64,000 bases of DNA from Paenibacillus tyrphae (lineage in GTDB: Bacteria > Bacillota > Bacilli > Paenibacillales > NBRC-103111). Of the stretch, positions 15,646 through 23,881 are shown in pieces; positions within the stretch are counted from its first letter, which is position 1, and every line of letters starts with the position of its first letter. Location of the stretch: NCBI RefSeq assembly GCF_000722545.1, contig NZ_JNVM01000019.1, positions 1 to 64,000 on the forward strand, in the 5' to 3' direction. The notes below the pieces were generated by a model. That model was given only the letters and a program-made list of their open reading frames with translations, ran no database searches and had not been told where the DNA came from. Made by a program: the position numbers and the translations under genes.

Positions 15646-15672
15646 GTTTCATCTCCCGCTGCGGCGGGGTAA
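15646..15672 (+). promoter_or_regulatory. SigB-type promoter of the truncated dps gene
   Basis: GTTTCA (15646-15651), 15-base spacer, GGGTAA (15667-15672), diverging from the DUF948 promoter only a few bases away. It ends 44 bases before the dps ATG. Confidence 0.68.
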
Positions 15673-15716
15673 GAAGGCACAGGCAGGACAATCCATGACG
15701 AAGCGGAGTAACCAAC

Positions 15717-16073
15717 ATGGCTAACGTATTGGAGAAGGAAAAGGAAGCGAAACTGGCCAAGAACGCAAAGGATAGGAAAAAAACAAGCGGACTGCACGCA
15801 CTCCTGGGTCGACAGGTCGCCAATTGGGCCGTGCTCCATATCAAAATTCACCAGCATCATTGGTATGTGAAGGGCCCGAATTTCTATGCGCTGCACGTGA
15901 AATTCGAAGAGCTGTACGAAGAAGCGGCTCTGACGATGGACCAGTTCGCGGAGCGGCTGCTTTCGGTCGGAGGCCAGCCGGTATCCACGACGAAGGAGAT
16001 TGCCGCGGCGGCCACGATCAAGGAGCACGAGAAGCCGTTGGTGACTCATCCGACTAATCCTGCCTCGAATTGA
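15717..16073 (+). pseudogene. dps: Dps/ferritin-like stress protein, 3' truncated
   Basis: The first ~100 residues match Dps proteins, which bind DNA and oxidise iron inside a 12-subunit shell. LHIKIHQHHWYVKGPNF gives the ferroxidase histidines and FEELYEEAALTMDQFAERLL the acidic ligands; KEIAAAATIKEHEK follows. After that the reading frame enters unrelated sequence (PLVTHPTNPASN) and stops at residue 118, so the last one to two helices are missing. The foreign part reads, on the other strand, as group II intron domain I. The gene probably lost its 3' end in a deletion that fused it to an intron remnant. The SigB promoter in front is still intact. A shortened protein could be made, but assembly is unlikely. 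Confidence 0.75.
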
Positions 16074-16222
16074 GTTTGTGTACCTTGGCTCGTGCATTTG
16101 CCTCCAGCTTCCTTCAGATTCTACCTCGCGGCAGACACCCTTGCTCTTGGCTAACGGTTGGCGTTCGCCAGCCCCCGTTCGGGACTCGCACCCTAGAGAT
16201 GACGCCCATGCTGGGCGTACAC
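16030..16222 (-). mobile_element. Group II intron remnant (5' end and domain I)
   Basis: Read on the minus strand from 16222, the sequence starts GTGTACGCCCAGC and contains GGGTGCGAGTCCCGAAC, TGGCGAACGCCAACC, TAGCCAAGAGCAAGGGTGTC, GAATCTGAAGGAAGCTGGAG and GCAGGATTAGTCGGATGAGT. I recognise this succession from domain I of bacterial group II introns. It begins just past a rho-independent terminator, the known target of class C introns. The reverse transcriptase and domains V-VI are absent; the left limit near 16030 is where the dps reading frame resumes. This is a dead fragment. Confidence 0.7.
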
Positions 16223-16225
16223 GGC

Positions 16226-16254
16226 AAGGACGGAGGTGCGTGACCTCCGTCCTT
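16226..16254 (-). terminator. Terminator of the methyltransferase gene
   Basis: AAGGACGGAGGT, loop GCGTG, ACCTCCGTCCTT: a perfect 12-base stem beginning three bases after the methyltransferase stop. The group II intron 5' end lies four bases beyond, which fits terminator-targeted insertion. Confidence 0.8.
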
Positions 16255-16256
16255 AC

Positions 16257-16940
16257 CTATTTTACAAGCCCTGCCAGCAAATGCCCTTGGTAGAGCTGGA
16301 GAAATTGGATCGCGAACCCGGTATGCAGACTCAGCGCCACCAGTTCGTCAATCGTATAGTACTTGCATTCGGCATCGACGAACGCGTCGCCTTCTTGATA
16401 ATAGGGCAAGTCGAACACGTCCGGCCAGCGATGATTCGGCGTATAATGTCTCGACCACGGGGTGGAGATCAGCAGCAGACCACCGGGGACCAGACATTGA
16501 TGGATTTTTTGAAAAACCGGGACCGGATTGTAATTCATATGCTCCAGCACTTCCGTGAAAATGACGACGTCAAACGAATGCGGCCAAGGCACCGCTTCGA
16601 CTTCGATGTTCGTTTTCGACCACAAAATCGGATAATCCGCTTCCAGCTCCTTGGACCAGTAGGCGTCGGTCATATCGATGCCGAACCCTTCGTTTCCCCA
16701 AAGGACGCCGTACAGCAGCAGCGTTCCGTATGCGGTGCCGATGTCCAGCACCTTCTTGTTCCCGCTTCTTAACGCCACATCCAGCACGGACAATAGCGGA
16801 TACCAATAACCGGCTTCCGCCTCTTTGTAGGCTTCCAGATACGGGCTTCTCTCCCGCACGGCATGGTACCGGGCCAGAATGCTCTGGACATGGCGCAGCC
16901 GCTCCTCCTGCGGCATCTCCCGAAAATCGCTTGTTGGCAT
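16257..16940 (-). CDS. Class I SAM-dependent methyltransferase
   Basis: A 227-residue cytoplasmic protein. The SAM-binding motif I is VLDIGTAYGTLLLYG, the acidic loop at the end of strand two is FGIDMTD, and FDVVIFTEVLEHMNYNP plus VPGGLLLISTPW are the later core strands of UbiE/Methyltransf_11-type enzymes. The substrate cannot be told. A short N-terminal helix bundle (EERLRHVQSILARYHAV) precedes the fold. AAGGAG upstream supports the ATG. It is a single-gene unit ended by the perfect terminator at 16226-16254; the neighbouring NCS2 gene runs the same way but ends 86 bases upstream. Confidence 0.85.
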   Translation of the reverse strand: MPTSDFREMPQEERLRHVQSILARYHAVRERSPYLEAYKEAEAGYWYPLLSVLDVALRSGNKKVLDIGTAYGTLLLYGVLWGNEGFGIDMTDAYWSKELEADYPILWSKTNIEVEAVPWPHSFDVVIFTEVLEHMNYNPVPVFQKIHQCLVPGGLLLISTPWSRHYTPNHRWPDVFDLPYYQEGDAFVDAECKYYTIDELVALSLHTGFAIQFLQLYQGHLLAGLVK

Positions 16941-17026
16941 GGAAAACGGCTCCTTTTGAGCTTTTTACCATATATACGTGCAAAACGATTTTATAGACTA
17001 TCACGGTGGAAGCCGGGGTACTTCGC

Positions 17027-18319
17027 TCACGCCTCCGAGGGCCTCCATAACTGCTCAAGCAGCGTCACCAGCATCGTCCCGAACAGCAGCGCATTGCCGA
17101 ACATGTACGCCAGCATCGGCGGCAGCCCCTGGAAAGCCTCCGCAGGCAAGAACATCAATCCGCCGCTGCATACCAGCGTGATGCCGAAGATCGTCAGCCG
17201 ACGCAGGTCCAGCGCTTCCTTCGAGATCGACTGCATGGCGATGACGATCATTTGCACGAAGGAAGCAAGCAGCGCGGCGCTCGCTACCGGTCCGGGAAGC
17301 ATAGCGACGGCCCGCACCGCGGCGGGGACGAAAGAAATCCCCGCGAACAGCAGCGCCGCGGCAAGAAACGGGCGCAGCCGGGTCTGCTCCGTGATGCGGA
17401 TAAAGCCCGCCGTGACCGGTAGCGGAACGACGGCAATCGTCGAGAAGAGCGCGGCGATGCCGTGGGACAAGCCTCCCGCGAAAACGCCGCGGTTCAGCGT
17501 CCGCTTCGGGTCCCGGGCAGGCTCCGGCATCACATCGCGAACCGCCGTTACGGCGGCGATCGTGTTGGACAGCAGGATAAACGTGAACAACGCTGCGGTG
17601 AGCGCGATCCCCGCGTCCCACTGCGGCGTTCCCCAAGCGAAGAGCCCCGGCAGTTGAACCGGCGGAGCTGCCGCGGCCGGCGATCCGCCGCTGAGGCCGA
17701 GCAGGCCGTAACCGGCCCAGCCGGAGATAATGCCGATCATCACGGCATACTGCTTCACCCAGCCCCGGCCTTTGACGGACAGCAGGACCACAAGGCCGAA
17801 GATGGCGATGGATACCATTGCCGTTACCGGGTCCGGACGAACGGCCGCCCCTTGCAGGCCGAGCATGCCCTTCACGAAGACGCCGCTAAGCTGCAAAGCC
17901 AGAAGGAACAAGAACGTTCCCGTAACAAGCGGCGTGAACAAAAACAGCAGCTTGTGGACCCAGCCGCTCAGGCCCAGAACGACCAGCAGCAGAGCGGCAA
18001 TGGCAACGCCTCCCTCGAGCAGCGGCAGCATGTCCTGCGCGCTCCCGCCCTGCTTGACGGCCACGTCCGCCATGATGACGAAGACGCTGACCCATGAGCC
18101 CGCGGGACCGTCGGCAATCGGGTACCGGTGGCCGATCCAGCCCTGCAGAAACGAGCTGAGGCCGACGACCAGAAAGGTCCGCTGCATCAGCGAGGAAATT
18201 TCCTCCGGCGGCAAATGAAACATACCGCCGATGACGACCGGCAAAGCAATCGAATTCGCAAGCAAAAACATAAACCACTGTAAGGTGCTCAAGCTGCCGC
18301 CGAGGGCAAGCTTTCTCAT
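17027..18319 (-). CDS. NCS2-family purine/pyrimidine permease
   Basis: A 430-residue permease with 12-14 hydrophobic helices of the nucleobase:cation symporter-2 family (uracil/xanthine permeases). Family-like features are GPAGSWVSVFVIMADVAV in the first inverted repeat and LSNTIAAVTAVRDVM, standing where the NCS2 signature usually lies. The substrate is probably a nucleobase, but the key residues are too divergent to choose xanthine, uracil or guanine. The ATG at 18319 was chosen because GGGAGGAAAC lies ideally before it. It is the second gene after an ankyrin-repeat lipoprotein, 30 bases downstream. The divergent LysR-type regulator may control both. Confidence 0.82.
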   Translation of the reverse strand: MRKLALGGSLSTLQWFMFLLANSIALPVVIGGMFHLPPEEISSLMQRTFLVVGLSSFLQGWIGHRYPIADGPAGSWVSVFVIMADVAVKQGGSAQDMLPLLEGGVAIAALLLVVLGLSGWVHKLLFLFTPLVTGTFLFLLALQLSGVFVKGMLGLQGAAVRPDPVTAMVSIAIFGLVVLLSVKGRGWVKQYAVMIGIISGWAGYGLLGLSGGSPAAAAPPVQLPGLFAWGTPQWDAGIALTAALFTFILLSNTIAAVTAVRDVMPEPARDPKRTLNRGVFAGGLSHGIAALFSTIAVVPLPVTAGFIRITEQTRLRPFLAAALLFAGISFVPAAVRAVAMLPGPVASAALLASFVQMIVIAMQSISKEALDLRRLTIFGITLVCSGGLMFLPAEAFQGLPPMLAYMFGNALLFGTMLVTLLEQLWRPSEA

Positions 18320-18349
18320 GATGTTTCCTCCCAAATGCATAGAAAGGGG

Positions 18350-19057
18350 CTAGCGCGCCCCTGCTTTCCGTAAAATTTGCTCCATCTCGCCGAACCCGCG
18401 CTGCTTCGCATGCGCAAGCGCCGTCACGCCATCCTTATCCGGGATGTTCACATCCGCCCCATGCTCCACGAGCAGCCGGACGGCTTGCTGATGCTTCTCG
18501 CCCCCGCTGCCGAGCACGACCGCTTCCATCAACGCCGTCCAGCCCAAGTTGTTAATGTGATTGACATCGACTTTGGTCCACGTCAACAACTCCTGGATCA
18601 CGTCCAAATGTGCGCGTTCGGCGGCGGGAATGAGTGCAGTGCCGCCATACCGGTTCGTCAGCTTCGGGTCGGCCCCCGCCTCGATCGTCAGCTTCAAAAT
18701 GTCCAGCAAGCCTTCGGCGCCGGCATACAGGAACGGATTGTTCAGCCGATTGTCGCGTTCATTAACGTCCGCTCCCGCTTCGATCAGCAGCTTCACCGCC
18801 TCCGGCTTGTTCGCATAAGTCGCAGCCATCATCGGCGTGCGGCCCTGCGGGTCCTTCGCGTTTTTATCGGCTCCTGCCTTGAGCAGCCTTCGGAGCTCAG
18901 CCGTATCTCCGCGCTCCGCGGCGGCAATCAGCGCTTCATTCATCTGCCTCACATCTCCCTTAGATTGGACTTGAACAATTCCGGTTGCAGGCGCTTTCGC
19001 AGACTCCTGGCAGCCGGTCAACAGCATGACGGGTATTACCAAGCACATCCATCGCAT
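18350..19057 (-). CDS. Ankyrin-repeat lipoprotein
   Basis: A 235-residue lipoprotein: signal peptide with lipobox LLTGC, then about five ankyrin repeats, seen in AAERGDTAELRRLLKAGAD, GRTPMMAATYANKPEAVKLL, and later GWTALMEAV and DGVTALAHAKQRGFGEM. Ankyrin stacks bind proteins; the partner on the outer face of the membrane is unknown. The ATG at 19057 is preceded by AGGAG; longer frames upstream run through the divergent promoter and are not real. It lies 30 bases before the NCS2 permease gene, probably one transcript, and diverges from a LysR regulator. Confidence 0.82.
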   Translation of the reverse strand: MRWMCLVIPVMLLTGCQESAKAPATGIVQVQSKGDVRQMNEALIAAAERGDTAELRRLLKAGADKNAKDPQGRTPMMAATYANKPEAVKLLIEAGADVNERDNRLNNPFLYAGAEGLLDILKLTIEAGADPKLTNRYGGTALIPAAERAHLDVIQELLTWTKVDVNHINNLGWTALMEAVVLGSGGEKHQQAVRLLVEHGADVNIPDKDGVTALAHAKQRGFGEMEQILRKAGAR

Positions 19058-19149
19058 CGGTCCGCTCCTGCCTCCTATTTTGCTTCTCTGCTTTCTTATG
19101 CTAACATGAGCTTTGTCTATACGAAAAATATTAATATTATTGATTTTCC

Positions 19150-19164
19150 ATATGATTATCATAT
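19150..19164. promoter_or_regulatory. Palindromic operator in the LysR/ankyrin divergent region
   Basis: ATATGAT-T-ATCATAT is a perfect palindrome of the kind bound by LysR-type regulators (T-N11-A), 20 bases before the LysR ATG and 92 bases from the ankyrin gene start. AT-rich sequence at 19127-19145 could hold the promoters. Confidence 0.6.
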
Positions 19165-19183
19165 AGTTAGGCGGGTGGTTCCG

Positions 19184-20077
19184 ATGGACATCAGGCAGCT
19201 GCGTTATTTCATTGCGATTGCAGAGGAACGGCAAATTACGGCGGCGGCCAAAAGACTTCATATGGCCCAACCGCCGCTCAGCCAGCAGCTTCATCTGATG
19301 GAGCGGGAGCTTGGCGTAACGCTGCTGGAGCGGCAGGGACGGCAGCTTGAGCTTACGGAAGCGGGGCGTCTGCTGTACAAACGCGCCTTGCACATCACGA
19401 AGCTGTTCGAGGAGTCGCAGATCGAAGTCAAAGAAGCCGGAAACGGATTGACCGGCAAGCTGAGCATCGGGGTCAACACGTTATCGGACGGAAGGCTGCC
19501 GGAGCTGCTTCGGAAATTTCGCGAGAAGTTTCCGGCGATGACGTACAAAATTCAACAAAACGAATCGGCCCAGCTCTGCAAGCTGGTCAAGGAACGGGCG
19601 ATCGAGCTGGCGATTGTCCGCTTTCCGCTGGACCTCGGCGATTTCTCGATCCGGCATTTGCGGGAAGAAAAGTTTTATTACGTCACCTCCCGGCGCCGCA
19701 GCCCCTTGGATGGGAAGGCGGCTTCGTTCGAGCAGATCGGGCAGGAGCCGCTGATCCTCCCCAGCACGGAAGGACTCGGCGTGTATCAAATGATCGTGGA
19801 GGAGTTCGCCCGGCACGGGATGAAGCCGAACGTCTTGTCCGAATGCTCCGACATCGCGATGCTGCTGGAGCTGGTCTCCTCGGACTTCGCCGCCACGCTA
19901 GTGCCGGAATCGGTGCTCCAGTTGCACCGCGGCTTCGACGTGCGGGTGTACGAGCTGGCGGGAACGCATATCACCTCGTCATCCGTGCTGATTTGGCTCA
20001 AGGACCATTACTTGTCCAAGGCGGCGCAGAACTTCATCGAGCTGACGGGCGAAGCTCCTTTTTCCGACAAGGACTAG
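19184..20077 (+). CDS. LysR-family transcriptional regulator
   Basis: A 297-residue LysR-type regulator. Residues 1-60 are the winged helix-turn-helix (LRYFIAIAEERQITAAAKRL and AQPPLSQQLHLMERELG), and the rest is the periplasmic-binding-like effector domain (LSIGVNTLSDGRLPELLRKF; LPSTEGLGVYQ). It resembles the AlsR/CatM/BenM branch. The ATG at 19184 opens exactly at MDIRQLRYF, the usual start; an open frame running 807 bases further upstream is antisense to the ankyrin gene and not coding. It probably controls the divergent ankyrin-NCS2 operon through the palindrome at 19150-19164. The effector is unknown. Confidence 0.88.
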   Translation: MDIRQLRYFIAIAEERQITAAAKRLHMAQPPLSQQLHLMERELGVTLLERQGRQLELTEAGRLLYKRALHITKLFEESQIEVKEAGNGLTGKLSIGVNTLSDGRLPELLRKFREKFPAMTYKIQQNESAQLCKLVKERAIELAIVRFPLDLGDFSIRHLREEKFYYVTSRRRSPLDGKAASFEQIGQEPLILPSTEGLGVYQMIVEEFARHGMKPNVLSECSDIAMLLELVSSDFAATLVPESVLQLHRGFDVRVYELAGTHITSSSVLIWLKDHYLSKAAQNFIELTGEAPFSDKD

Positions 20078-20126
20078 CGGTTCATTTTTGGGGCCCGTCC
20101 TTCCGTTTTCCAGCAATGACATAAGG

Positions 20127-20165
20127 AAGCAAAGCTTGGAGAATACTATACTCCAAGCTTTGCTT
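20127..20165 (+). terminator. Terminator after the LysR gene
   Basis: AAGCAAAGCTTGGAG and CTCCAAGCTTTGCTT form a perfect 15-base stem followed by ATTTGG, between the LysR stop and the nucleoside ABC operon. Confidence 0.75.
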
Positions 20166-20199
20166 ATTTGGCATTCCATTACGGGAGGACGGATAAACG

Positions 20200-21252
20200 A
20201 TGAAACGATGGATATCCCTTGGCATGATCGGCGTGTTGGCATTCGGGCTGACGCTCGGCGGGTGCGGCCAGAAGCCTGCGCCGCCTAACAACGCGGGGGC
20301 CGGCGGTGCTCCGGCAGCGGGCGGCGACACGAAGGCGGGCGCGAAGTTCAATATCGGCATGGTCACGGACCTTGGCGGCGTCAACGACAACTCTTTTAAC
20401 CAGAGCGCTTGGGAAGGGCTGCAGCGGCTTGCGAAAGATACCGGGGCGCAGGTGAAATATTTGCAGAGCAAGAGCGATTCGGAATACATCCCGAATTTAA
20501 CCCAAATGATTAAAGGCAACTTTAACCTGACGTGGGGCATCGGCTTCATCATCGGCGATGCGATGAAGACGGTAGCGACGCAAAACCCGAATGCCAAGCT
20601 GGCGATTATCGACAACGTCGTGGACGCGCCAAACGTGGAGTCCGTGACGTTCGCGGAGAACGAGGGCTCTTATCTAGTCGGCGTCGTGGCGGGTCTGATG
20701 ACCAAGACGAACAAAATCGGCTTTATCGGCGGGATGGACATTCCGGTGATCAAGCGTTTCGAAGCCGGCTTCAAGGCCGGCGTGGCCGCGGTTAATCCCA
20801 GCGCCAAGCTGACGATCAACTATACCGGAGCGTTCGACAAGCCCGATCTCGGCAAAGCCGCCGCTTCTACGGTTTATAACGACGGGGCGGATATTATTTT
20901 TCATGCGGCGGGCGCAACCGGGGGCGGCGTGTTCAACGAAGCCAAGGACCGGCTGAAGGCCGGCAATAAAGTATGGGTCATCGGCGTCGATCAGGACCAG
21001 TCGAAGCTATTCGGCGACGACGTGACGCTGACCTCGATGGTCAAACGCGTCGATCAGGCGGTCTACCGCATCTCGAACGATCTGATCTCCGGTAAATACG
21101 AAGGCGGCAAAACCATCGTGCTTGGCCTCAAGGACGACGGCGTTGGCCTGCCGGACACATCGAAGAAGAACGTACCGGACGACGTGCTCAAAAAGGTCGA
21201 GGAATACAAGCAAAAAATCATTAAAGGCGAGATCAAGGTTCCCGAAAAATGA
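20200..21252 (+). CDS. nupN: BMP-family nucleoside-binding lipoprotein
   Basis: The substrate-binding lipoprotein of a nucleoside ABC importer (BmpA/PnrA/NupN type), 350 residues. The lipobox is LGGC (Cys22), followed by a low-complexity linker and the BMP fold: VTDLGGVNDNSFNQSAWEG, GIGFIIGDAM, GFIGGMDIPVIKRFEAGF and WVIGVDQDQ. It is the first gene of four tightly joined genes; the ATPase gene overlaps its end by four bases. In B. subtilis the same set imports guanosine and other nucleosides. No purine riboswitch is visible in the 122 bases upstream, only a terminator hairpin. Confidence 0.9.
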   Translation: MKRWISLGMIGVLAFGLTLGGCGQKPAPPNNAGAGGAPAAGGDTKAGAKFNIGMVTDLGGVNDNSFNQSAWEGLQRLAKDTGAQVKYLQSKSDSEYIPNLTQMIKGNFNLTWGIGFIIGDAMKTVATQNPNAKLAIIDNVVDAPNVESVTFAENEGSYLVGVVAGLMTKTNKIGFIGGMDIPVIKRFEAGFKAGVAAVNPSAKLTINYTGAFDKPDLGKAAASTVYNDGADIIFHAAGATGGGVFNEAKDRLKAGNKVWVIGVDQDQSKLFGDDVTLTSMVKRVDQAVYRISNDLISGKYEGGKTIVLGLKDDGVGLPDTSKKNVPDDVLKKVEEYKQKIIKGEIKVPEK

Positions 21253-22808
21253 GCGGCGTGAAAGTGGAAATGCGCGGCATCACCAAGCGATTTCCGGGCA
21301 TCGTCGCCAACGACGGTATCAGCTTGACGCTCCGTCAAGGCGAGATTCTCGCCCTGCTCGGCGAGAACGGCGCAGGCAAATCAACGCTGATGAACATTTT
21401 GTTCGGGCTGTATCAGCCCGACGAGGGCGAAATCCTCATCAATGGCGAGCCGGTCGCGATCGTCAATCCGAAAACGGCCATTCAGCTCGGTCTCGGCATG
21501 GTGCACCAGCATTTCAAGCTCGTGGAGCCGTTCACGGTGACGGAAAATATTATTCTCGGGCAGGAGACAAGGCGGGGACTTCAGGTCGATTACGGGAAGG
21601 CGGCGCGTCAAGTGTCCGAGCTGTCCGCCCGATACGGACTGCGCGTCGATTCGCGTGCGCGGGTGAGAGACATTTCCGTCGGCATGCAGCAGCGCGTCGA
21701 AATCCTGAAGACGCTGTACCGGGGGGCGGACATCCTCATCTTCGACGAGCCGACCGCCGTGCTGACGCCGCAGGAAATTCACGAGCTGATGGACATCATG
21801 CGCAAGCTGGTGGCCGAGGGCAAATCGATCATCCTGATTACGCACAAGCTGAAGGAAATCATGGCGATCGCGGACCGCGTCACCGTCATCCGCCGCGGCA
21901 AGGTCATCGATACACTCGCCGTCAAGGACACGAACCCGGACGAGCTCGCGGCCAAAATGGTCGGCCGGGAAGTCTCGTTCCGGCTTGATAAGAAGCCTGC
22001 CGCCATCGGCGCGCCGGTTCTGAGCGTAGAGAACGTGACCGCCCGGGGACCCGGTGGCCTGTCCGTGCTCAGCGGCGTCACCTTCGAGGTGCGCGCCGGG
22101 GAAATTCTCGGCATCGCCGGCGTCGACGGCAACGGCCAGAGCGAGCTGATCGAAGCGCTGGCCGGGCTGCGCGGGATCGACGGCGGCCACATCGCGCTCG
22201 GTGGCCGCGGGATCGCGAACCGCTCGCCCCGCGACATCGCGGAGGCGGGGCTCGGGCACATCCCCGAGGACCGGCATAAACGCGGGCTCGTGCTGGATTT
22301 CTCGATGAGCGAGAACATGGTGCTCAAGACATACTATACCTCCGCCTATAACCGCGGAGGCTTTCTCGACTATGCCGCGATCGACCGTCAGGCGCAGCGG
22401 CTGATCTCCGAATTCGACGTGCGGACGCCGAGCCTCCGCACTCCGGCGCGGGCGCTGTCGGGCGGTAACCAGCAGAAGGCGATCATCGCGCGGGAGATCG
22501 ATCTGAACCCGGATCTGCTGATCGCGGCGCAGCCGACGCGCGGGCTCGATGTCGGGGCGATCGAGTTCATTCATAAGCGGCTGCTGGAGCAGCGGGACAA
22601 AGGCAAAGCCGTATTGCTCCTCTCGCTGGAGCTGGACGAGATTCTGAAGCTGTCCGACCGCATCGCCGTCATCTATGAAGGCCGCATCGTCGGGGAAACC
22701 GACCCGGCTCACACGTCCGACCGCGAGCTCGGGCTGATGATGTCCGGCTCCGGACGCGCAGCCGAAACGGCGGCTCCTTCAACCTCCGGAGGTGAAAAGC
22801 ATGGTTAA
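21249..22808 (+). CDS. nupO: Nucleoside ABC importer, dual ATP-binding protein
   Basis: A 519-residue ATPase with two fused nucleotide-binding halves, as in sugar (RbsA-type) and nucleoside importers. In the first half the Walker A is GENGAGKST, the signature ISVGMQQR and the Walker B ILIFDEPT. The second half has a degenerate Walker A (GVDGNGQSE) but an intact signature LSGGNQQK. It overlaps the lipoprotein gene by four bases and the next permease gene by eight, so all are co-translated. It energises nucleoside import through the two permeases downstream. Confidence 0.92.
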   Translation: MSGVKVEMRGITKRFPGIVANDGISLTLRQGEILALLGENGAGKSTLMNILFGLYQPDEGEILINGEPVAIVNPKTAIQLGLGMVHQHFKLVEPFTVTENIILGQETRRGLQVDYGKAARQVSELSARYGLRVDSRARVRDISVGMQQRVEILKTLYRGADILIFDEPTAVLTPQEIHELMDIMRKLVAEGKSIILITHKLKEIMAIADRVTVIRRGKVIDTLAVKDTNPDELAAKMVGREVSFRLDKKPAAIGAPVLSVENVTARGPGGLSVLSGVTFEVRAGEILGIAGVDGNGQSELIEALAGLRGIDGGHIALGGRGIANRSPRDIAEAGLGHIPEDRHKRGLVLDFSMSENMVLKTYYTSAYNRGGFLDYAAIDRQAQRLISEFDVRTPSLRTPARALSGGNQQKAIIAREIDLNPDLLIAAQPTRGLDVGAIEFIHKRLLEQRDKGKAVLLLSLELDEILKLSDRIAVIYEGRIVGETDPAHTSDRELGLMMSGSGRAAETAAPSTSGGEKHG

Positions 22809-23877
22809 AGCCATACGTGTCATGACCAAGGATTCGGCGCTCGTTCCGCTGGTCGCCATCGTGCTCGGGCTGCTGGTCGGCGCCCTGATCATGCTGGCCG
22901 GCGGGTATAATCCGCTCACCGCCTACGCGTCGCTGATCGAGAAGGTCGTCGGCGATCCGTACAGCATCGGGGAGACCGTCCGCGAGATTACCCCGCTCCT
23001 GCTGACAGGGCTGTCGGTCGCCTTCGCGTTCCGGACGGGTCTGTTCAATATCGGCGGCGAAGGACAATTCATTATGGGCATGATCGGCGCTACCTGGATC
23101 GGCGTCAAGCTGGCCCTGCCGTTCTGGCTTCATGCGCCGCTCGCCATCGTAACGGGGGCTGTGCTCGGAGGATTGTGGGGAGCCATCGCCGGGTACTTGA
23201 AAGCGCGGCGCGGCGTCAATGAGGTGATTACGACGATTATGCTGAACTGGATCGCGCTGTATCTCGGCAACTACATCGTCAGTCGCTATTTGCTTCAGCC
23301 CGGCCAGCAGCGCTCGTTTCTGATTCATGACACCGCCTCGATCAGTCTGAACGCGCTTAGCGCGCTGTTCGGCAACGCCCGGCTGCATCTCGGCATCCCG
23401 ATTGCGCTGCTCGCCGCCGTCGCGTTCTATGTCCTCCTGTGGAAGACACGCCAAGGCTACGAGCTTCGTGCGGTCGGACACAGCCCGTCTGCGGCGGAGT
23501 ATGCCGGGATGAACGTGAACGCGGGGATCGTACGGGCGATGTTTATCGGCGGCGTCTTCGCCGGGCTTGCCGGAGTGTTCGAGGTGCTCGGCGTCTTCCA
23601 CTACCAAGTGATCAGCGCCGCATCGCCCGGCTACGGCTTCGACGGCATCGCCGTCGCGCTGCTCGGCGGCAACCATCCGCTCGGCGTCGTGCTCGCCGCC
23701 ACCTTGTTCGGCACGCTGACGTACGGCTCGGCCGGGATGAGCTTCGGCGCGGACGTGCCGCCGGAAATCATCCGCGTGATCATCGGCACCGTCATCTTCT
23801 TCGTAGCCTCGCACGGGATCATCCGCTGGCTTCTGAAGCCGCTGCGGGCCGGACGCAAGCCGGGGGAGGTGGCCTAA
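22801..23877 (+). CDS. nupP: Nucleoside ABC importer permease 1
   Basis: A 358-residue inner-membrane permease of the BPD_transp_2 family. About eight to ten helices are seen; typical motifs are TGLSVAFAFRTGLFNIGGEGQ and GVNEVITTIMLNWIALYLGN. The ATG at 22801 is preceded by GGAGGTG; the GTG at 22792 would overlap this site. It forms the translocation pore together with the product of 23882-24844. Confidence 0.9.
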   Translation: MVKAIRVMTKDSALVPLVAIVLGLLVGALIMLAGGYNPLTAYASLIEKVVGDPYSIGETVREITPLLLTGLSVAFAFRTGLFNIGGEGQFIMGMIGATWIGVKLALPFWLHAPLAIVTGAVLGGLWGAIAGYLKARRGVNEVITTIMLNWIALYLGNYIVSRYLLQPGQQRSFLIHDTASISLNALSALFGNARLHLGIPIALLAAVAFYVLLWKTRQGYELRAVGHSPSAAEYAGMNVNAGIVRAMFIGGVFAGLAGVFEVLGVFHYQVISAASPGYGFDGIAVALLGGNHPLGVVLAATLFGTLTYGSAGMSFGADVPPEIIRVIIGTVIFFVASHGIIRWLLKPLRAGRKPGEVA

Positions 23878-23881
23878 ACGG

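Noticed and set aside
16257..16772. 178-codon plus-strand frame opposite the methyltransferase
   Set aside because: The minus strand has clear SAM-binding motifs and a ribosome site; the other frame has neither.
18377..19183. 269-codon upstream extension of the LysR reading frame
   Set aside because: It is antisense to the ankyrin lipoprotein gene and the LysR family starts at the ATG at 19184.
21381..22712. 443-codon minus-strand frame opposite the nucleoside ATPase
   Set aside because: The sense strand carries all ABC motifs; the antisense product has none.
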